The translations under genes and the position numbers were made by a program. A stretch of 64,000 nt of DNA from Sipunculus nudus. Taxonomy: Eukaryota; Annelida; Sipuncula; Golfingiida; Sipunculidae. The stretch covers positions 37,071,340 to 37,135,339 of the forward strand of contig CM049322.1 of assembly GCA_026874595.1 (NCBI GenBank). Direction: 5' to 3'. Under the pieces are notes generated by a model. That model did no database searches and was not told the origin of the DNA. It worked only from the letters and a program-made list of their open reading frames with translations. How positions within the stretch are numbered: the first letter of the stretch is position 1; each line of letters begins with the position of its first letter. Below, one piece after another: positions 48,030 through 59,778 of this stretch.

Positions 48030-48512
48030 CGCAGGTAAGCAATGCGGAGTATATTCTCCCGAGTAAAACTGAAGTGTGAATAATAACAAAAGCCTGTCAA
48101 CTCTCAAACTGGTTGGTCTTGTATAACAATGTAATAAATTATATTCAGAGGTCCTAATAAAAGTCATGAACGAGGGATTATGAAAATGTACATAAATACC
48201 TATGCGAATAAAATGCATACAGAAATTGAAGACAGCGTAGCCATGTAAGGTTTGTTCCCCTTAATATTTAAATATATTTATACACACACATGTATATACA
48301 TATGTGTATATATACATACACATACATACACATACATACACAAATATATACATGTAATGAAGACAATAAATGCAAGTATATACAGTGTGTTTGCGATGCG
48401 ACACCTGGGGTTGACATAATGAACTCTCCCGGGGCGTGTTCCTATACTGACGAAGAGTTAAGCTTAACAGTTTTAAAGTTAAAAAATTTTGCAAGGTCGG
48501 TGTCCACGGTGA
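48030..48512. other. Spacer with ACATAC-type microsatellite
   Basis: Alternating TATACA/CATACA simple sequence at about 48279-48353. The open frames here are low-complexity. A minus-strand stretch at 48430-48510 may be decayed continuation of the env-like frame. Confidence 0.5.
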
Positions 48513-49073
48513 TTAAGGCCCTTTCACGTCGATAATGCAAAGCGAGTACGTAGGACCAGTGCGGCAAACTGCTGGTTGCTCACCTACACACCAGGACGGT
48601 TCAAACATTTTGCCATTCGTAGTACTCATAGCGATGTCATTAACAATCAACATTTTAGTGAAGTTGTGCCCGTAGGACGAACGATGTGGCGTCTGTCCTT
48701 GCAACGTGATGTGATGAATAATACCACCTGGGGGGAAGCGCGTCTTCCTCGCCAGTGTTGGAATGAGCGTGGTCACCTTCTGCACAGCCTGCAATAACGA
48801 TTTATCAAGAATAGGAGGACAGAGTACTACTAACAAAGTCCATGTTGACTTCCATAAGTATATTGTTTCTGGTTGCGTTAGGGTGGTGCCCTGTGGTATT
48901 TTGGTAATGTGTACACCAGCTGGCGGGGTTTGTTGCCAAACCAAAGCCCGACGGCCATGACTAAGCGCCAGAGCACTCGTCATCACTATCAACAAGCCCG
49001 GCCAGGACATCATGATGGATTCTTTGTTTCGGTCTTGGGTCTCTCCGTTATGTAAGGATCTCTGTTGTGTCAC
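48513..49073 (-). pseudogene. env-like reading frame 3' of Gypsy pol
   Basis: A 186-codon minus-strand frame begins 33 bp after the pol stop, the position of env in env-bearing Ty3/Gypsy elements. From the internal MM (residues 21-22) it has a short polar start and a hydrophobic core like a signal peptide (LLIVMTSALALS), then a possible ectodomain with one N-x-T site and three cysteines near the C-terminus. It stops early and shows no fusion peptide or transmembrane anchor, so it is truncated. The relation to env is inferred from position and signal peptide, not from a recognised env motif. Confidence 0.4.
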
Positions 49074-49106
49074 ATATCGGGCCCGTGCTGTGCGTTTAGG
49101 GCTGTT

Positions 49107-49415
49107 TTAGCCCTGATCTAGGGCTATTTCGTCCCAAGCTATATTGGGGTCAACGAGTCTGACTTGCTCTCTGTGGAGTTTTGTTTTGTTTGGCTCGTTG
49201 CTTGACAACGCAGGTAGCATCTGGAACCAGATACTTGTGTGATTAGCCACTGGGTATTCCCAGCGTGACGTAAATGGGAGGGGTTCACCGATCATTATAA
49301 CCACGTGGTCCCCTACTTTTAAGTTCGCAGACTGGGCCCGTTTTCGGAGGCGTTTATGGTTGAATTTACGCGAATCAGAGGTGCGTGAGCGTGCTTCCGT
49401 GGGCGCATTTGACAC
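49107..49415 (-). pseudogene. Gypsy integrase C-terminal region
   Basis: Contains LKVGDHVVI, RWEYPV and the terminal LHREQVRLVDPNIAWDE, typical of the C-terminal segment of Ty3/Gypsy pol. It ends the pol gene. The frame is separated from the catalytic core by a shift near 49430-49470. Confidence 0.8.
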
Positions 49416-49471
49416 GTCATCTTACCTGTTGCAAAACACGCGACCTGCTATATTGCTTTGCAGTAACCGCG

Positions 49472-49970
49472 TCAATGAAGCTCTAGGTTGCCTTCCATAA
49501 AGTAAAAGAAATAGGAATAGCCAGTGACCGAACTCGCGCTTATACGATGCGCTAAAAGGACGTCTCGAACGTGATCCTCCCAGGCGTCTGGCTGTTTGTT
49601 CACGGCCTTTGCGAGCATTTCCTTAAATATACGATGAAAGCGTTCAACTTTGCCATCACTTTGCGGTCTGGCCGGTGTTGTACGGCGGGGTTCTATTCCC
49701 AAATTTTATAATTACTGTTCCCAGTAAAGTGAAGTAAACTCACAACCGTTATCAGTTATCACTAACTCGGGGACAGAGTCGGGGGATAAATTGATTAGCA
49801 AATGTGTCCCATGCAACCGCATTTGTTTTGTTTGGGATCGGGTACGACTCCGCCCATCCCGTACAATGACATATGGCAGTTAGCATATAGGCATTACACC
49901 GAGTGGAGGTAGGAAATGGGCCGATGAGGTCTAATCCCACGACCTGCATAAGCGAGGCCGGCAGTGGCAT
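49472..49970 (-). pseudogene. Gypsy integrase catalytic core (DDE), broken
   Basis: All three acidic positions are visible: D in VGLDLIGPF, D in VITDNGCEF and E in SDGKVERFHRI. The integrase core inserts retroelement cDNA into the genome. A frameshift near 49755 and two stops between about 49705 and 49720 separate the middle from the ends. Confidence 0.85.
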
Positions 49971-50007
49971 GTCCCCCGAAGGGGTTGTGGGCTTGGCAAA
50001 TGGCGCA

Positions 50008-50325
50008 TTACTGTAAGATCGAGCGGATAGAACGCCTCATGGCTGGCCAGACGTAGGCCGCTGTAACACGATCGAGTATTTTTTTGTGTGTAGACGTATG
50101 ACCGATTTCCCTGTGTGCCGTAAGGGTTACGCGTTCTTGATATTCCGACTGTAACACCAGTCGGGGATATTCAGGAGAACGTAAACGAGGCGTAATTGTA
50201 CTATATAATATGCCCTGGATAACAATAAAATCCGAGTCGTCATCATTTGCCTTCTCAAAAAGGTCAGAAAATTGCTCCAGCTGTGCTAATTTGATTTGAG
50301 CTTGTTTTAAATTATCCATGGGCAA
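50008..50325 (-). pseudogene. Gypsy integrase N-terminal zinc-binding region (canonical position)
   Basis: Follows the RNase H as expected. It contains GILYS, RLVLQSEYQERVTLTAHREIGHTSTHKKILDRV and YVWPAMRRSI, matching the H-x-H part of the H2C2 region. The Cys pair is at or beyond the frame end. Confidence 0.8.
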
Positions 50326-50347
50326 TGGAAATTGCTGTGGACAAAGG

Positions 50348-50890
50348 TCATCTAGGTAAGCTTAGGGGCCACCCACTCCGTATCATATCAGCCCGGTTAT
50401 TATTCCGCCCACGTCTATACTCGATTCTTGCCCCGTATTCCGCCAAAATAATGGCCCGACGCTGAATTTTAGTGTTAGCCATTTGCTTTGTAAACAGGCA
50501 TGCCAGCGGATTATGGTCAGTGAATACAGTAAACTGGGCCTCATACAGATATGGCCAAAGTTTGGTTATGCCATAGATGACGATAAATGCCTCCCGTTCG
50601 ATGGTAGGCCACCTGCTTTGCGTTGCTGATAACTGATGAGAAACATATTTGACTATGCGCTCTGTACCATCCTCATGGGTCTGGCACAGGATTTCGCCTA
50701 CAGCAAATGCGCTACTGTCAGTATACAGACGGTAGGGCAGATCGGGGCGGGGGTTGCTCTTTACGTGGATCGACGTCAAGAGAGATTTTAACTTGTCAAA
50801 TGCTAGTTCGCACGCTTGTGTCCAGCAAAATCGAAAATGTTTTCGCGTAAAAGCTACTAAAGGTTCGGCAATTTCCGCATATCGGGGCAA
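50348..50890 (-). pseudogene. Gypsy RNase H with tether
   Basis: Open for 180 codons. It starts in the connection (RYAEIAEPLVAFTRK) and includes CWTQACELAFDKLK, then the RNase H acidic residues: D in LYTDSS, E in IEREAF and D in FTDHNPLACLF. It ends with EYRRGRNNNRADMIR, which in intact elements reads as HxxGxxNxxAD. This domain removes RNA from the RNA/DNA hybrid. It is the best-kept part of the element. Confidence 0.9.
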
Positions 50891-50899
50891 ACATTGCCG

Positions 50900-51530
50900 G
50901 TAGTACCCTTCATTCCTTAGAAGGATCGGACCTGTTTAAACATTTTTGGGATAGGCATATCTCGAATGGCGGCTGTCTTTTCAGGATCAGCTGAGATTCT
51001 GTCCTTACTGACGCAGTAGCCGAGCAATTTTATTTCAGAGAGACCAAAGTGGCATTTCGAGGACTTGAGAGTCAATTTTGCATGTCAGGGGCGTTCGAAT
51101 ACAAGTTTTAGGTGTTTCGCGTGATCCTCTTCATTTTTACTGAAAATAACGATGTCGTCTATGTAAACTAGGACACACTCCCCTTATAGGCCTTGGAATC
51201 GAAATTCCATTGCCCTCTGAAAAATGGCTTGGGGCTGTAGCCAAACCAAACGGGCATCAGACAAATTCGAAGAGGCCTCTATGACATACAAATGCGGTCT
51301 TTTCTATATCGGACGGATGGACAGGAACCTGGTAATAACCACTTTTCGACACAAAAACGAGTAGTGCCATCTGATTTTGGAACATGCGTGACGGGCGAGG
51401 CCAATGGAGACTGAGATGGACGGGTGATACCCTGCCTAAGCATGGAGTCTATTTCGCGGGAGATGGCATGTCGTTTTGTGAGCGGTATTCGGTATGGTCG
51501 CTCAGCTGAAGGGCCGTCAATCGTTTTTTA
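50900..51530 (-). pseudogene. Gypsy reverse transcriptase, decayed
   Basis: Minus-strand pieces in order: AERPYRIPLTKR, LRQGITRPSQSPLASPV, VPKSDGTTRFCV, then a gap that removes the DYRKLN block, SGYYQVPVHPSDIEKTAF, CPFGLATAPSHF and, after a shift, VYIDDIVIFS (catalytic Y-x-DD) and KCHFGLSEIKLLGY. At least two frameshifts and several stops are present. Confidence 0.85.
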
Positions 51531-51531
51531 T

Positions 51532-51954
51532 TCAAATTGGCTCTAAGTTACATAGGCCTAGGGGGCCGGTTGGGCAAAGTCCTCCGGCAAATCCTACAAG
51601 ACCTGCAAAACATACGTACCTTCTCGTGTATACCAGGCCAATAGAACTTGCTCCTAAGGCGGTCATTAGTACGGCTGATTCCCTGATGCCCCGCCATCGG
51701 TGTTTTATGACCCATTTTTTAAAGATATCCCGCCTGCAGTTAGCTGGCAACACTAACTGATCACCTTGACTCAAATGGCTCTTCTCTGGACGTCTTCTCA
51801 CAAGGAAATTATTCTTTACAAGGAACTGGTACTTTCTACCGTTCGGTGGAAGTTCTTTAGCCTTCTGCCACAGATGCGACAAAGAAATATCCTCCTGCTG
51901 GTACTTAGGAAACTGGTCAGGACTTACTTCGCCGACCTGGCTGGGAACCTTCAA
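51532..51954 (-). pseudogene. Second integrase zinc-finger-like region, upstream of RT
   Basis: Starts just after a TAG that ends the gag frame. It contains LSHLWQKAK, NNFLVRR, QLVLPANCRRDIFKKWVIKHRWRG and, in another frame, a C-x2-C segment near 51590-51620. This is the approach and start of an integrase H2C2 finger, yet it lies before the RT and is followed directly by RT sequence. Gmr1-like Gypsy elements place integrase before RT; an insertion or recombination between two elements is equally possible. Confidence 0.6.
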
Positions 51955-51972
51955 AGGACGAGTCGGCTTATC

Positions 51973-52660
51973 CTACTGCCGTGCCATCTGTCTCGTTTCA
52001 ACTGCATACGCATCATCTGTGGCACTAACCTCCGTAGCTGCAGTTTCATCCGAACCACTGTTAACAGACTTGTTATTACGGATAGTCCAATCAGGATTAA
52101 GATCAGATGGCTCACGCGCACCAGATACATTGCCAATTATGAGATCTGAACTCAGAGACGTCCTGAATTTCTTTCTATAACCTTCCTCTGTGAGATTATA
52201 CCGCTTAAGGGTGTCATAATCGAGCGCCTCCTCTGACGCCAGGAGAGAATAAACCTGAAGGGCTTTCCCCTTGAGCAACGCACTTAGGCTTACTGCCCAG
52301 TTTTTACTTTTTCTCCCTTGGCTTATCGCAAAACGTTCAAAACGTTCAATGTATGCGTCCATACTGTCTTTACCGTCTTCGTAGGTGGGGATTTTAAAGC
52401 TCCTAACGGTAGCATCCACTACATTATCAGCTCTCCCCCTGTCTGAATTTGTAACCGCAAGAGCTCTTTCTGATCTTGTATCATTTTAAACTCATGAGCT
52501 CTCTGCTTCTCACTTTCACGCTTGTTGCGTTTCGCGGCCTGCTCCGCTCGCCTGATAGCTTGTTGGGCCTCTCGATCATGTCTATCGGAATCTTCTTTAA
52601 CAAATGTTTGGAGGGAGTCGTCCCCGTATCCTCTTTCCCTAGAGCAACAATTTTTTTAAA
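51973..52660 (-). pseudogene. Gypsy gag-like protein
   Basis: Upstream part (52430-52660, one frame): an Arg/Glu-rich coiled-coil stretch (RHDREAQQAIRRAEQAAKR). After a frameshift near 52425 comes the capsid-like part: IPTYEDGKDSMDAYIERFERFA, WAVSLSALLKGKALQVYSLL and LTEEGYRKKFR, a pattern shared by Ty3/Gypsy Gag and its domesticated relatives. No zinc knuckle or protease is seen, so the section between capsid and pol is deleted. It ends at a TAG that is in frame with the next segment. Confidence 0.75.
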
Positions 52661-52716
52661 GATCCATGGCATGTGTTAACAAAGAAAGCAGACGTAACCA
52701 AATACCTAGGGCATTG

Positions 52717-53187
52717 TCACAATACTGGCCATCCTTCAATCGTTAGGTCAACACACACGCGACCATACACACAGCCCTTTACGGATCTGTCTTTGTGCAA
52801 GTTACGCACCCGAGAAAATTCTACCGCAGAATGTATAACAGTGTGAATTCCGTTACTCACTTGATGCAATGTCTGCGAAAGATAAGTGCGAGTTGCATTA
52901 TCCACTTGACTGAACATATAGCCGCCACGATACGGTGCGAACTCCGTTACGCACCTGACAGCTAATATAACGCGCTCTGTGAACCACAAAGAAATACCGA
53001 CCGTGCTGTAGATGTACGACACAACTTGCAGATTTATTGTGACGAACTCGTACCATCCTCTTAATACTCCGTGACTTATTTGAAGCAGCATCATGGAACA
53101 TCTTCGTGGCTTATTCCATATCATGTCATCAGAGCTGAATCGCACGGAATGTTGTAATCTTCCATATCTCTTCTGTTTGTAGCGCAT
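52717..53187 (-). other. 156-codon open frame with 46-bp repeats, function unknown
   Basis: The minus-strand frame lies just before gag, where a leader or LTR would be. It has no recognised domain. Its second half contains three or four degenerate DNA repeats (see findings), so the open frame may be incidental. No LTR pair could be identified. Confidence 0.3.
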
Positions 53188-53853
53188 CGGGGTTAAATTT
53201 TAAACAAATTGATCGCCCCTTAACAATCATTACAGGCAAACCGTGCGAGCCTTATATATCAAACTGCTCAGGATCAAAAGGAGTGAGTCTAAAATATCAA
53301 AGTGGTCAGGATATCAAATCCTTCATACATAAATGTCAACACTTTGTGTTGATGCTTTTATTATTCTTATTTATTTGTATTATAACATTGCAATCTTATC
53401 AAAATTTAAAATTTTCCATAATAAAGAAATACCCAAGTTACATATTTGAGTGTTAGCCTTTATATATATCAGTAATTTAATTAAAGTATTATCCGATTTT
53501 CATTAAATTTCATTATTTGAATATCAGACAGTTCGTACTGACTACTACATGTAAACACAAGCAACATCAAGCAATCCTACACATCCGTACCGATCCAACA
53601 CAACACAAAAGCCTGTCGGACCACAACAAACCCAGCAGACTCAGTAACCCCAGCTTGATTTAGCCCATTTAAACTAACTGAATACACATTTCTGATCATT
53701 ACAGTGTGTACCTGACGAGTAAGCAAAGCTAACGAAACAGTTCTGTCGTACATATTATGAAATCAAACTGACTATACGTAGTATATTACCATTGCTCCCT
53801 CGCACGGTAGAGCACTTTCACTGCGATACATTGAACTTTGATGTATGACATTA

Positions 53854-53902
<49 letters not shown>

Positions 53903-54334
53903 GACTGAAGTTAACTTAGGCATAAATAGTATATTAAATGATATATTACATAGTAAGCATCAGTAAGTATACGGAAAAGTTTATGATGTCAGTAGTTAAC
54001 TTCATAATGTGTAAGTAAGCATGAGAAGTGATTTCAAAACACGATGATATTTGTGGTGGGAATCCGCACCTTTGCGCGAGGAATGACGTCATATCCTTAT
54101 AGATATGGTTGGGTCCTCAGAAGCATAAATATGGTTGAATGCCTGCATATAATTATCCAATTTATTAAATTGTCTTCAGCCATTGATATATATAAGCAGG
54201 AACATAAGTGTGTATTAAGCATGTTTTGATCAATCAACTTTAATTGACATGGCCTACCTATCTAATGTGGACCCGTTTAAATGAATATTTTACGCAAGTA
54301 ATAAAATACACTTAGCTAATGTTTGAATATGTTA
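53188..54334. other. Intergenic, with (AT)n tract
   Basis: An (AT)n microsatellite lies at about 53858-53900. No gene is recognised. Confidence 0.5.
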
Positions 54335-56244
54335 GAATATTAATTTAATTTTAATATTTAACAAAAAAATCGTTTATTCCAGCACAAGTAAAGCAGATAC
54401 AGAAAATCTTCTGAAATAAATCGAGATTTTAGATAATAATCCCCAGGCGTTTTTTTAGTGAGTTAAGTTTAAAAATTACGATATTACAGAGTATTTAATT
54501 TTGAATTCTTCAAAAATCATTTCATTTTTACTTTCACCTTATTAAAATCCTTAAAATTTAGTAGAGGCGTATAATAAAAAACGCTTTTTAGAAGACATAT
54601 TAAAAATTGCATATATCAAAAATGGTATGTTTCGGACATGTGATTACTGAGAAATAACGCTCTAAAGATAAGGTGTTCAGGTGAAATGATGTTTCGAGAA
54701 AATGGCCAAAAACTATAATCGTAGAGATCATTCGTCCTACACACGTAACTAACCACAACTACATGTTGACAGTCACATGGATTTGGTCACGACGGTGGTT
54801 CTTATCAAACCATGCTATAATAACATGGATTAATTGACTATTTCTTAAAAACGTATTAACACGTTTAAAGTTTGTCCTGTCACACCTGCGACTTGTCAAA
54901 CACCACGTGCATGGACTTCAGTAGGCGGAGCTTACAGTTTTGGCCGAGTGCCAAGGTGCACTGAGCACTCGATAACCGGGACCCGCGGCTGAACAGGTGC
55001 AAAGCCGGGCCTAATAGGTAACCGCGTGTTTACACAGGAACAAGGGGAGCGGCATCTATGGCCATTCAAGAAGAACGAAGATTGGTTTACTTATCACGGT
55101 TTACATACATTATAGGTATTTGGGAGTTGGCAATAGAGACGAGTTTATAACGTTCATACAAATCTCGTATAAAATAAATTATATATTTACCGACTGCCGA
55201 GCGCTAACATCCGTGCCATGGAGAGTGCCTCGTATTAGTTGTATAAATAGCTATTAAATAGTTGCACAATCCATGTAAAATAAATAAAGTTTATATTTAA
55301 ATCTCGCATACACATACAAGTCATATGTGAAATCTGGACTTATTGTTTATTGGAGGAGGGTAAAACAGCGGCTGACAATAGCGCGTTTAGTTGATAACAC
55401 TGCAAAAGTCGATAGGTGTCGGCCTCCGGTTTTCCTTCATGCGTAAACGTAGAGATGCCGTCATCTGACGATTCATTGTCGCTGGCTATCAGTTTGATCA
55501 CGGAAGTTGGTTCGGCCCGCTGAAACTTCTTGACATCATTCAACTGCTGCAGATTTTCAAGTGCCATTCGGGATTTGCGTCGTCGGCCCCTCGTAGTTTC
55601 GTTTGGTATTGGCGTAATATTCATTTGTTGCAGTGTTGACAGTATGAATTTCATAGACGTTTTGGTTGGGGTACGAAGCAGCTTATTATAAAGTAATTTT
55701 ACGTGTATGTCGATAGGCCCAGGGTATAGCAGAAATAACATGATGTCAAGTGAAAATTTGTTTCTGCGTGACATACCCGACAAAAGACAGAAAGGCCAAT
55801 GACACTAACGGATCATTCAGAAGGACGGGTTTTTATGCACACTAATTAAGTAGAGTCAGGGTTGCTCTCAAACGCTTATCAGTTCTATGCTTAGCTAATT
55901 AGATTGGGCAAACAAACGTCGACCGTCAGTCCTTGCCACCTCGTGCACGGAGGTACTTGGCCCATGCATTAATTAAACACTTGCACCTCGCGATTGGCTG
56001 AATGAGCCAGGTGAGTGCTGGGGCAGAGTGATTGAAAGGCCTGTGGCAGGGCTGGAGTTAGCTTACAAACACCCTGTCAACACATCTTGGTGTTTACTGA
56101 ATAGAAATCACCCTTTTCCACAAATTGCAACCGGCGACCCAAAACGTGCTCAGCTGCATTAGATCTGCCCAGTAAACAATATTACGTTTACCTTTTATTG
56201 CAAAACATCAATTTTTAGGATTTTGACCAGTCCTGCTACCTTGA
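54335..56244 (-). mobile_element. TTAA-type transposon, copy C, one end truncated
   Basis: Aligns with copies A and B from about 54335. The right end has the intact terminus ACCAGTCCTGCTACC followed by TTGA, a mutated TTAA (56241-56244). The left terminus is missing. It is in the same orientation as copy A and carries the reading frame at 55340-55783. Confidence 0.8.
55340..55783 (-). CDS. Conserved hypothetical protein of the TTAA element, copy C
   Basis: The 147-codon frame matches that of copy B over about 110 residues, including NKFSLDIMLFLLYP, TTRGRRRKSRM, QRAEPTSVIKL and ESSDDGISTFTHEGKP. It extends further at the C-terminus (DTYRLLQCYQLNALLSAAV) because copy B has a stop after KP. No catalytic motif is recognised. 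Confidence 0.45.
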   Translation of the reverse strand: MSGMSRRNKFSLDIMLFLLYPGPIDIHVKLLYNKLLRTPTKTSMKFILSTLQQMNITPIPNETTRGRRRKSRMALENLQQLNDVKKFQRAEPTSVIKLIASDNESSDDGISTFTHEGKPEADTYRLLQCYQLNALLSAAVLPSSNKQ

Positions 56245-58996
56245 TCAGCAAAAATTAGGTGTTAGATGTTTCTGAATGGATCTTACTGTTTAGACTATAC
56301 GAACACTGGGTTGATTCAAGGCCCCATTAAAAAAGAAAATAGAACGTAAAAAGTAAATCGAATATCCGAATTTAATTAACGAATTATAAATAATTCATCA
56401 TAACAAACGGTGTGTTGAGTAGAAAGGATAGGACAATTTCACCTCTTAGTTCTATATGTCGGCTAGAAGAACATATTGAGCATTATTATATAGTTGCAAG
56501 GCTATTTAATTTCTGTGGGATATATTTGAAACAAAATTTGAATGAACTGAGAAAAATTCTGCCTGTGAACTGTTGCTGAGGAATTTATTGAAACATTATT
56601 GTAAATTTGATACCTTAGAAAACTAAATTTATGGTGTACTTGTCTAATGCAGGTGTACTTGTTTAATGGAAGACTCTCTGGACAACATGGTCAGACGCAT
56701 GTGATCAGTATATGTAGACAATTGTTTTTAACTTGCATGGATTTACATTGACCTGAAAGACTCCCAATAGTGGTTCTGTTCCCCATGCGTTGGCCAGTAG
56801 TGTGTTTATTTTCATTTATAAAATAAAATGTGGTTATAGTTTCGTTTGATAAACTCTTCTAGAATATTATTACATTTTTAAATTTGAGATTTAAGGTATT
56901 CAGATTTGTTTAAATTATTTTTGTATTTTTTATATATATTTCAATCATACATGGTTGGACAGTGTTATTGCTTAAATCGTACATGCAAATGTTGGAATAT
57001 AAATTTTGGAACTAAAATGTGAAATACCTGTATGTCTGTATGTTCAAAGAAGAACTTTTAAAAATAGAAGTATTATCAATAACCCCTCATTTCATACCTG
57101 ATGATGTGTTTAATTCAATAAATCTTGGCTTATTGATTAATTCAATTAATGCAGACATTCATTCAATATCTACGAGGTGCTGTTTTTATTTTGTAGCAGG
57201 TTTTCTTGAAAGTACTAGATGGAGCATATTTATACTCAGTTTGGTCCTTGTGCATATGTTTTGTTTTGTTGTAGTTATAAGACGGTGCTTATAAAATGAA
57301 GCATAAAAGTTTTTGGTCTTATATAAAAATCCATTGATTTAAGGCAACCCTTGCCTGTAACAATAATGTTTCAATAAATTAGGAATATTTATGGGATATG
57401 GGAATATTAATGCTGAATTTCTATAAAAAATCCTTAAGAAGTTAAACTTTACTTTAACAATTTCAGACTGTGAAGAAAATTGTCCATGTAGCATTATATT
57501 CAATAATCATAATAAACAAAAATAAATTCTTGTGTTAAAATGAATAAATAACACAAGTGTTGTATTCTCATTAGCCCTTTGATCAATTACAAACAAATTA
57601 TTATTGAATAAGAAAAAATAAATTATAGAGAAAAAATGTAATTTTTCCGGTGGAGTCCGATCCCGGATAAAAAGGACAAGAGATAATGTTTTCAGAAGTA
57701 ATTACACCATTGCCATTTTCACTTATTGGTCGGAGTCCGAGTTAGAGTCCGGTTTTATTAAATATGTGTTGTAGATGTTACAGATAATATGAGCATTTGT
57801 ATTGTATTCTAAAACAGTTAATTGTTATGAAACAACAATCCATACAATATATATAAGCTGATGTTTCGGGGTCCGGCGATTATTACTGTGGAGTCCAAGT
57901 CCGGCTTTTGCCAAGTACCAACTGGTCAGCCATGATTTTTCAGTGCACAAAATACAAAAAAACCCTCATAAAAATAAATAAAATGAAGATGGCGCCACTT
58001 GTCCTTCACAGCTTAAGGGCTATTCATTATAAATAAGACAAATTTCAGAGAGATCCATGCAATTATTTATGAGATATTTCATCTTAAATTTGCATTTGAT
58101 ACACCAACAGATGAAAATGTTAAAATATTGCTATAGTGCCGCAACAGTTCTGAAGAACTGGCTAGGCTGATTTTCTTTTTTTTGCATGGCAACAATGTTA
58201 GAGGCTCGATTGATAGCACACTGTTTTAGTTTTAGGTTTGAGTGCAGCATTTGTGTTTTGCAGCACGGAAGACTAACATTACTCTGATTTTTTAAGTGCT
58301 AAAACACACAAATACGCGCAAATTATAGGCCACAGTGACCTCCTTTTTTAATGAAAGGAGATTTACCAAGAAACTACCTTTATATACAGTTAGAAGTGTT
58401 TAGGTCAAACAGTTAAGATTTGTGCCTTGTTTAGGGACAGACGAACCACGGACAAAGAGATATTGCTAAAGCTAAGATGAACTATCGTCAGCTAAGCTAA
58501 ATGCAGGTGAGGCCCCCGGTCTTCACTAATTGAGGAAACATTCCATGTACAAAATGTATGGAAAGAATCATTTTAATCAATATAATAGTTATTTAGATAC
58601 TGGAGCTATTGTTTCATTTTTTAAATTTATTCTTTGGGGTACATTCGAGCCTATAGCTCGAAGGATATAGGCCACAGTGGCATAGTTTCAGCTGTCCTAG
58701 GAGATTTTGTTATAGTCCTATATGGGTGTAATGGAAGATTCTGCTGCTGGCGGGTAGAATTAGTGCCTAGTCTGACTGCCTTATTGCTCAAAATCATATT
58801 TTCACAAATATTTCACATATAAAACAATTTTAGCTGGTATCACTAGTTTTGTGCAAAAGATAGCTATACCAATTCGGAATATTTAAGGCAAACGCATCAA
58901 ACAACACCATCGAATCATTGTATGATTTTCAACCAAAACGATTGCTACATGCTATATAAAAAAGCTGGCCGCAAATTTTTGTTGAACATCATACTT
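56245..58996. other. AT-rich intergenic sequence
   Basis: No supported gene. GGAGTCCGA/GAGTCCGG motifs recur at about 57650, 57735 and 57885 and resemble those at 15089-15445. The frame at 57019-57294 has a hydrophobic end but no splice context. Confidence 0.4.
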
Positions 58997-59227
58997 ATGT
59001 ATCAGGGCGACAGAAATTCCAAATGTCTGTCTGTCATTTTCATTTTTTTTATCCTAGGATCAATGTTCTGTCTACACACCGTCCACAGTCATAATGGCGA
59101 TCTTATCAGCTATGATATCAGTAACAAATTATTTAAAAAATTCAAAAGGCAAAGCAATCCGACAGAACGAAAAGAAATACTGATATCAGCAAATGTCATT
59201 CTTACAGCCTGGCCCGGGCTGATACTA
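58997..59227 (+). CDS. Candidate first exon of a secreted or membrane protein
   Basis: From the Met at 58997 the frame has a short polar start and a hydrophobic core (LSVIFIFFILGSMFCLHTV) like a signal peptide, then a basic segment (KLFKKFKRQSN) and ERKEILISANVILTAWPGLIL. It reaches a consensus donor (CTA|GTGAGT) at a codon boundary. No family is recognised and no second exon was found. An upstream in-frame Met lies at 58922. Confidence 0.3.
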
Positions 59228-59778
59228 GTGAGTGGAGCATAAATTAAAAGTTAAATTCCATGTTAAATGAACCGATATCTGAATTGTCCTGTTAATGTTA
59301 TTTAAGAGTTTTGAAGATTCTACGTTTCAGATAAATCCATGAATTGTATATGATTTTTTTAGATTCTTGAAGATGTCCTATAACAGGTCCGCTTTTTTAT
59401 ACTTCAGGCAAAGGAAACATTTCTCCCAGTCACTGTAGGGCCGAAGATACAAATAGGCCAATCTGCCAACTGGTAATTGGTCGTGTATATGTCCTGAAAT
59501 AAGCAGGTTCTGGAATTTGTAATAAAATTGCATATATATTTGCAATAATTAACTCAATAAAGGTAAACTGATAGAGGTTGGGACTATTTTTTTAGTTCTA
59601 CATTCAAACCTAATAAATGTTTGGCATATCATGTATTTCATTAAATCCAATGCAAAATATTTGTTGAGCTCCCTTTGACACTGTCAAGAACAGCTTCCAT
59701 AGGTAGCCGAATACAGGAAGCACTTTTACGATTTCGGGGGATTTAAACATGCTTTCCCTTAATGCTAATAAGCAGTTT
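59228..59778. other. Intergenic or intronic sequence
   Basis: Nothing recognised. Confidence 0.4.

Noticed and set aside
48576-48960. Plus-strand frames opposite the env-like region
   Set aside because: They are antisense shadows of the minus-strand Gypsy sequence.
51494-52149. Plus-strand frames of 88 and 127 codons
   Set aside because: Antisense to gag and pol of the Gypsy element.
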